Assembly: GCA_026389655.1 (NCBI GenBank)
Contig: JAPLHL010000308.1
Location: 1-5,920, forward strand
Origin: Chloroflexota bacterium
Lineage (GTDB): Bacteria; Chloroflexota; Dehalococcoidia; GIF9; UBA5629
DNA: 5,920 nt
Direction of reading: 5' to 3'
The notes under the pieces were generated by a model, which was not told the origin of the DNA, searched no databases, and was given only the letters and a program-made list of their open reading frames with translations. Shown here piece by piece: positions 5,071 to 5,920 of this stretch. How positions within the stretch are numbered: position 1 is the stretch's first letter; the number at the start of each line of letters is the position of its first letter. The position numbers were made by a program, and so were the translations under genes.

Positions 5071-5920
5071 TTATTTCTTTGCTTTCGGCAGCGCCCCGTT
5101 CATGGCCGCTATAATCTCGTCCATGTCCTTATCGGTAATGAAGCCGAGGTGGCCGATCCTGAAGACCTTGCCCTTCATACCGCCCTGTCCGCCTGCGATG
5201 ACCACCTTGTATTCATCACGAAGCGTAGAGGTGAACTTGGCTACATCCATGTCATCCGGCGCCTTAACTGCCGTTACAGTATTTGAAGCAAATTTCTCAT
5301 CCGCCGACAGCAATTGCAGGCCTTTGGATTTCACCCACGCCCTTGCTTTATCAGCAACGCGTGCGTGGCGTGCAAAGATGTTCGGCAAACCCTCTTTCAG
5401 CATCATATCCAGCGCCACATCCATGCCAAAGAACACTGATACGGTCGGCGTCCACGGTGTCTGCCCATCAGCGGCAAACTTCTTAGCCCGGCTGAAATCA
5501 AAGTAAAACCTGGGCATTTTAGCTTCGGCATGCGCTTTCCAGGCCCTTTCGCTGATGCTCACAAAGGCCAATCCGGGCGGGACCATCCAGCCCTTCTGTG
5601 ATCCTGTGACCACAACATCAAGGTCCCAGGCATCAACCGGCAGGTCGATCGAACTGAGGCTGCTGACAGCATCAACAAGGATCAGCTTGTCGAACTCTTT
5701 AACCGCTTTAGCGATCTCTTTAAGCTGGTTGGTAATACCGGTGGAGGTCTCGTTATGGGTGACCAGCACAGCTTTTATACCAGGGTTCTCTTTCAATGCT
5801 TTTCGCACATCATCGGGTTTGGCGGCCTGGCCCCATTCATATTTCAGAGGGATCACTTCAGCGCCGTAAGTCCTGGCGCACTCGGCAAACCTGTCGCCGA
5901 AAATACCAATGGAAATGCCC
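5071..5920 (-). CDS. Class V PLP aminotransferase, alanine/serine-glyoxylate type (5' end outside window)
   Basis: The C-terminal 282 residues are present. The frame is open to base 5919 (G-I-S-I-G-I-F-G-D-R-F...), so the GTG at 5856 is an internal codon, not the start. The enzyme belongs to the PLP fold type I, class V family (alanine-glyoxylate, serine-pyruvate or serine-glyoxylate aminotransferase). Visible motifs, numbered from the first complete codon, are THNETSTG (54-61) and VDAVSS with cofactor-contacting Asp83. The Schiff-base lysine is Lys109 in TGSQKGWMVPPGLAF. TPWTPTVS is near 154-161, and the C-terminal VFRIGHLG has the carboxylate-binding Arg254. Full-length relatives have about 360-390 residues, so roughly 80-105 residues are missing. 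Because it lies directly upstream of serA on the same strand, it may transaminate 3-phosphohydroxypyruvate in place of SerC, or interconvert serine, glyoxylate, alanine and pyruvate. Substrate choice cannot be read from this fragment, so no symbol is given. Confidence 0.93.
   Translation of the reverse strand, partial: GISIGIFGDRFAECARTYGAEVIPLKYEWGQAAKPDDVRKALKENPGIKAVLVTHNETSTGITNQLKEIAKAVKEFDKLILVDAVSSLSSIDLPVDAWDLDVVVTGSQKGWMVPPGLAFVSISERAWKAHAEAKMPRFYFDFSRAKKFAADGQTPWTPTVSVFFGMDVALDMMLKEGLPNIFARHARVADKARAWVKSKGLQLLSADEKFASNTVTAVKAPDDMDVAKFTSTLRDEYKVVIAGGQGGMKGKVFRIGHLGFITDKDMDEIIAAMNGALPKAKK

Noticed and set aside
5071..5856. Aminotransferase as a complete 261-residue gene starting at GTG 5856
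   Set aside because: The frame stays open with family-like sequence (FGDRFAECARTYGAEV) to the window edge, so GTG 5856 is internal and the gene is truncated by the window.

Overview
All recognisable genes in this window lie on the minus strand, so transcription runs from high to low coordinates. The gene pair next to each other (class V aminotransferase, then long-type serA), a MutS2 protein and a signal-peptide surface protein with Ig-like modules all fit a bacterium. The best guess is a Chloroflexota/Dehalococcoidia-type genome. That guess rests on general protein resemblance and on the style of the intergenic repeats, not on a marker gene.

Layout in transcription order: (1) 5920-5071, the C-terminal 282 residues of a PLP-dependent class V aminotransferase of the alanine/serine-glyoxylate type, cut by the window edge. 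(2) 5070-4921, a short gap filled by a palindromic, MITE-like repeat. (3) 4914-3340, a complete D-3-phosphoglycerate dehydrogenase (serA) with catalytic, intervening and ACT domains, followed by a probable terminator. (4) 3223-3093, copy B of a ~131-bp intergenic repeat. (5) 3016-1322, an unnamed secreted, membrane-anchored multidomain surface protein of 564 residues. (6) 1266-1135, copy A of the same repeat in the same orientation. (7) 1057-1, the N-terminal 352 residues of MutS2, running off the window just after Walker A.

The first two genes probably work together in serine synthesis. SerA oxidises 3-phosphoglycerate to 3-phosphohydroxypyruvate, and the aminotransferase may supply the next transamination in place of a classical SerC, or may connect serine with glyoxylate/pyruvate. 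MutS2 is a separate housekeeping function (branched-DNA and ribosome-collision ATPase). The surface protein is the accessory part of the window: it sits between two direct repeats that share a 64-bp identical core, so gene plus flanks look like a cassette.

I found no tRNA, rRNA, CRISPR array, transposase, integrase or recognisable new defence system. The most unusual content is the repeat-flanked surface-protein gene and the structured intergenic elements.
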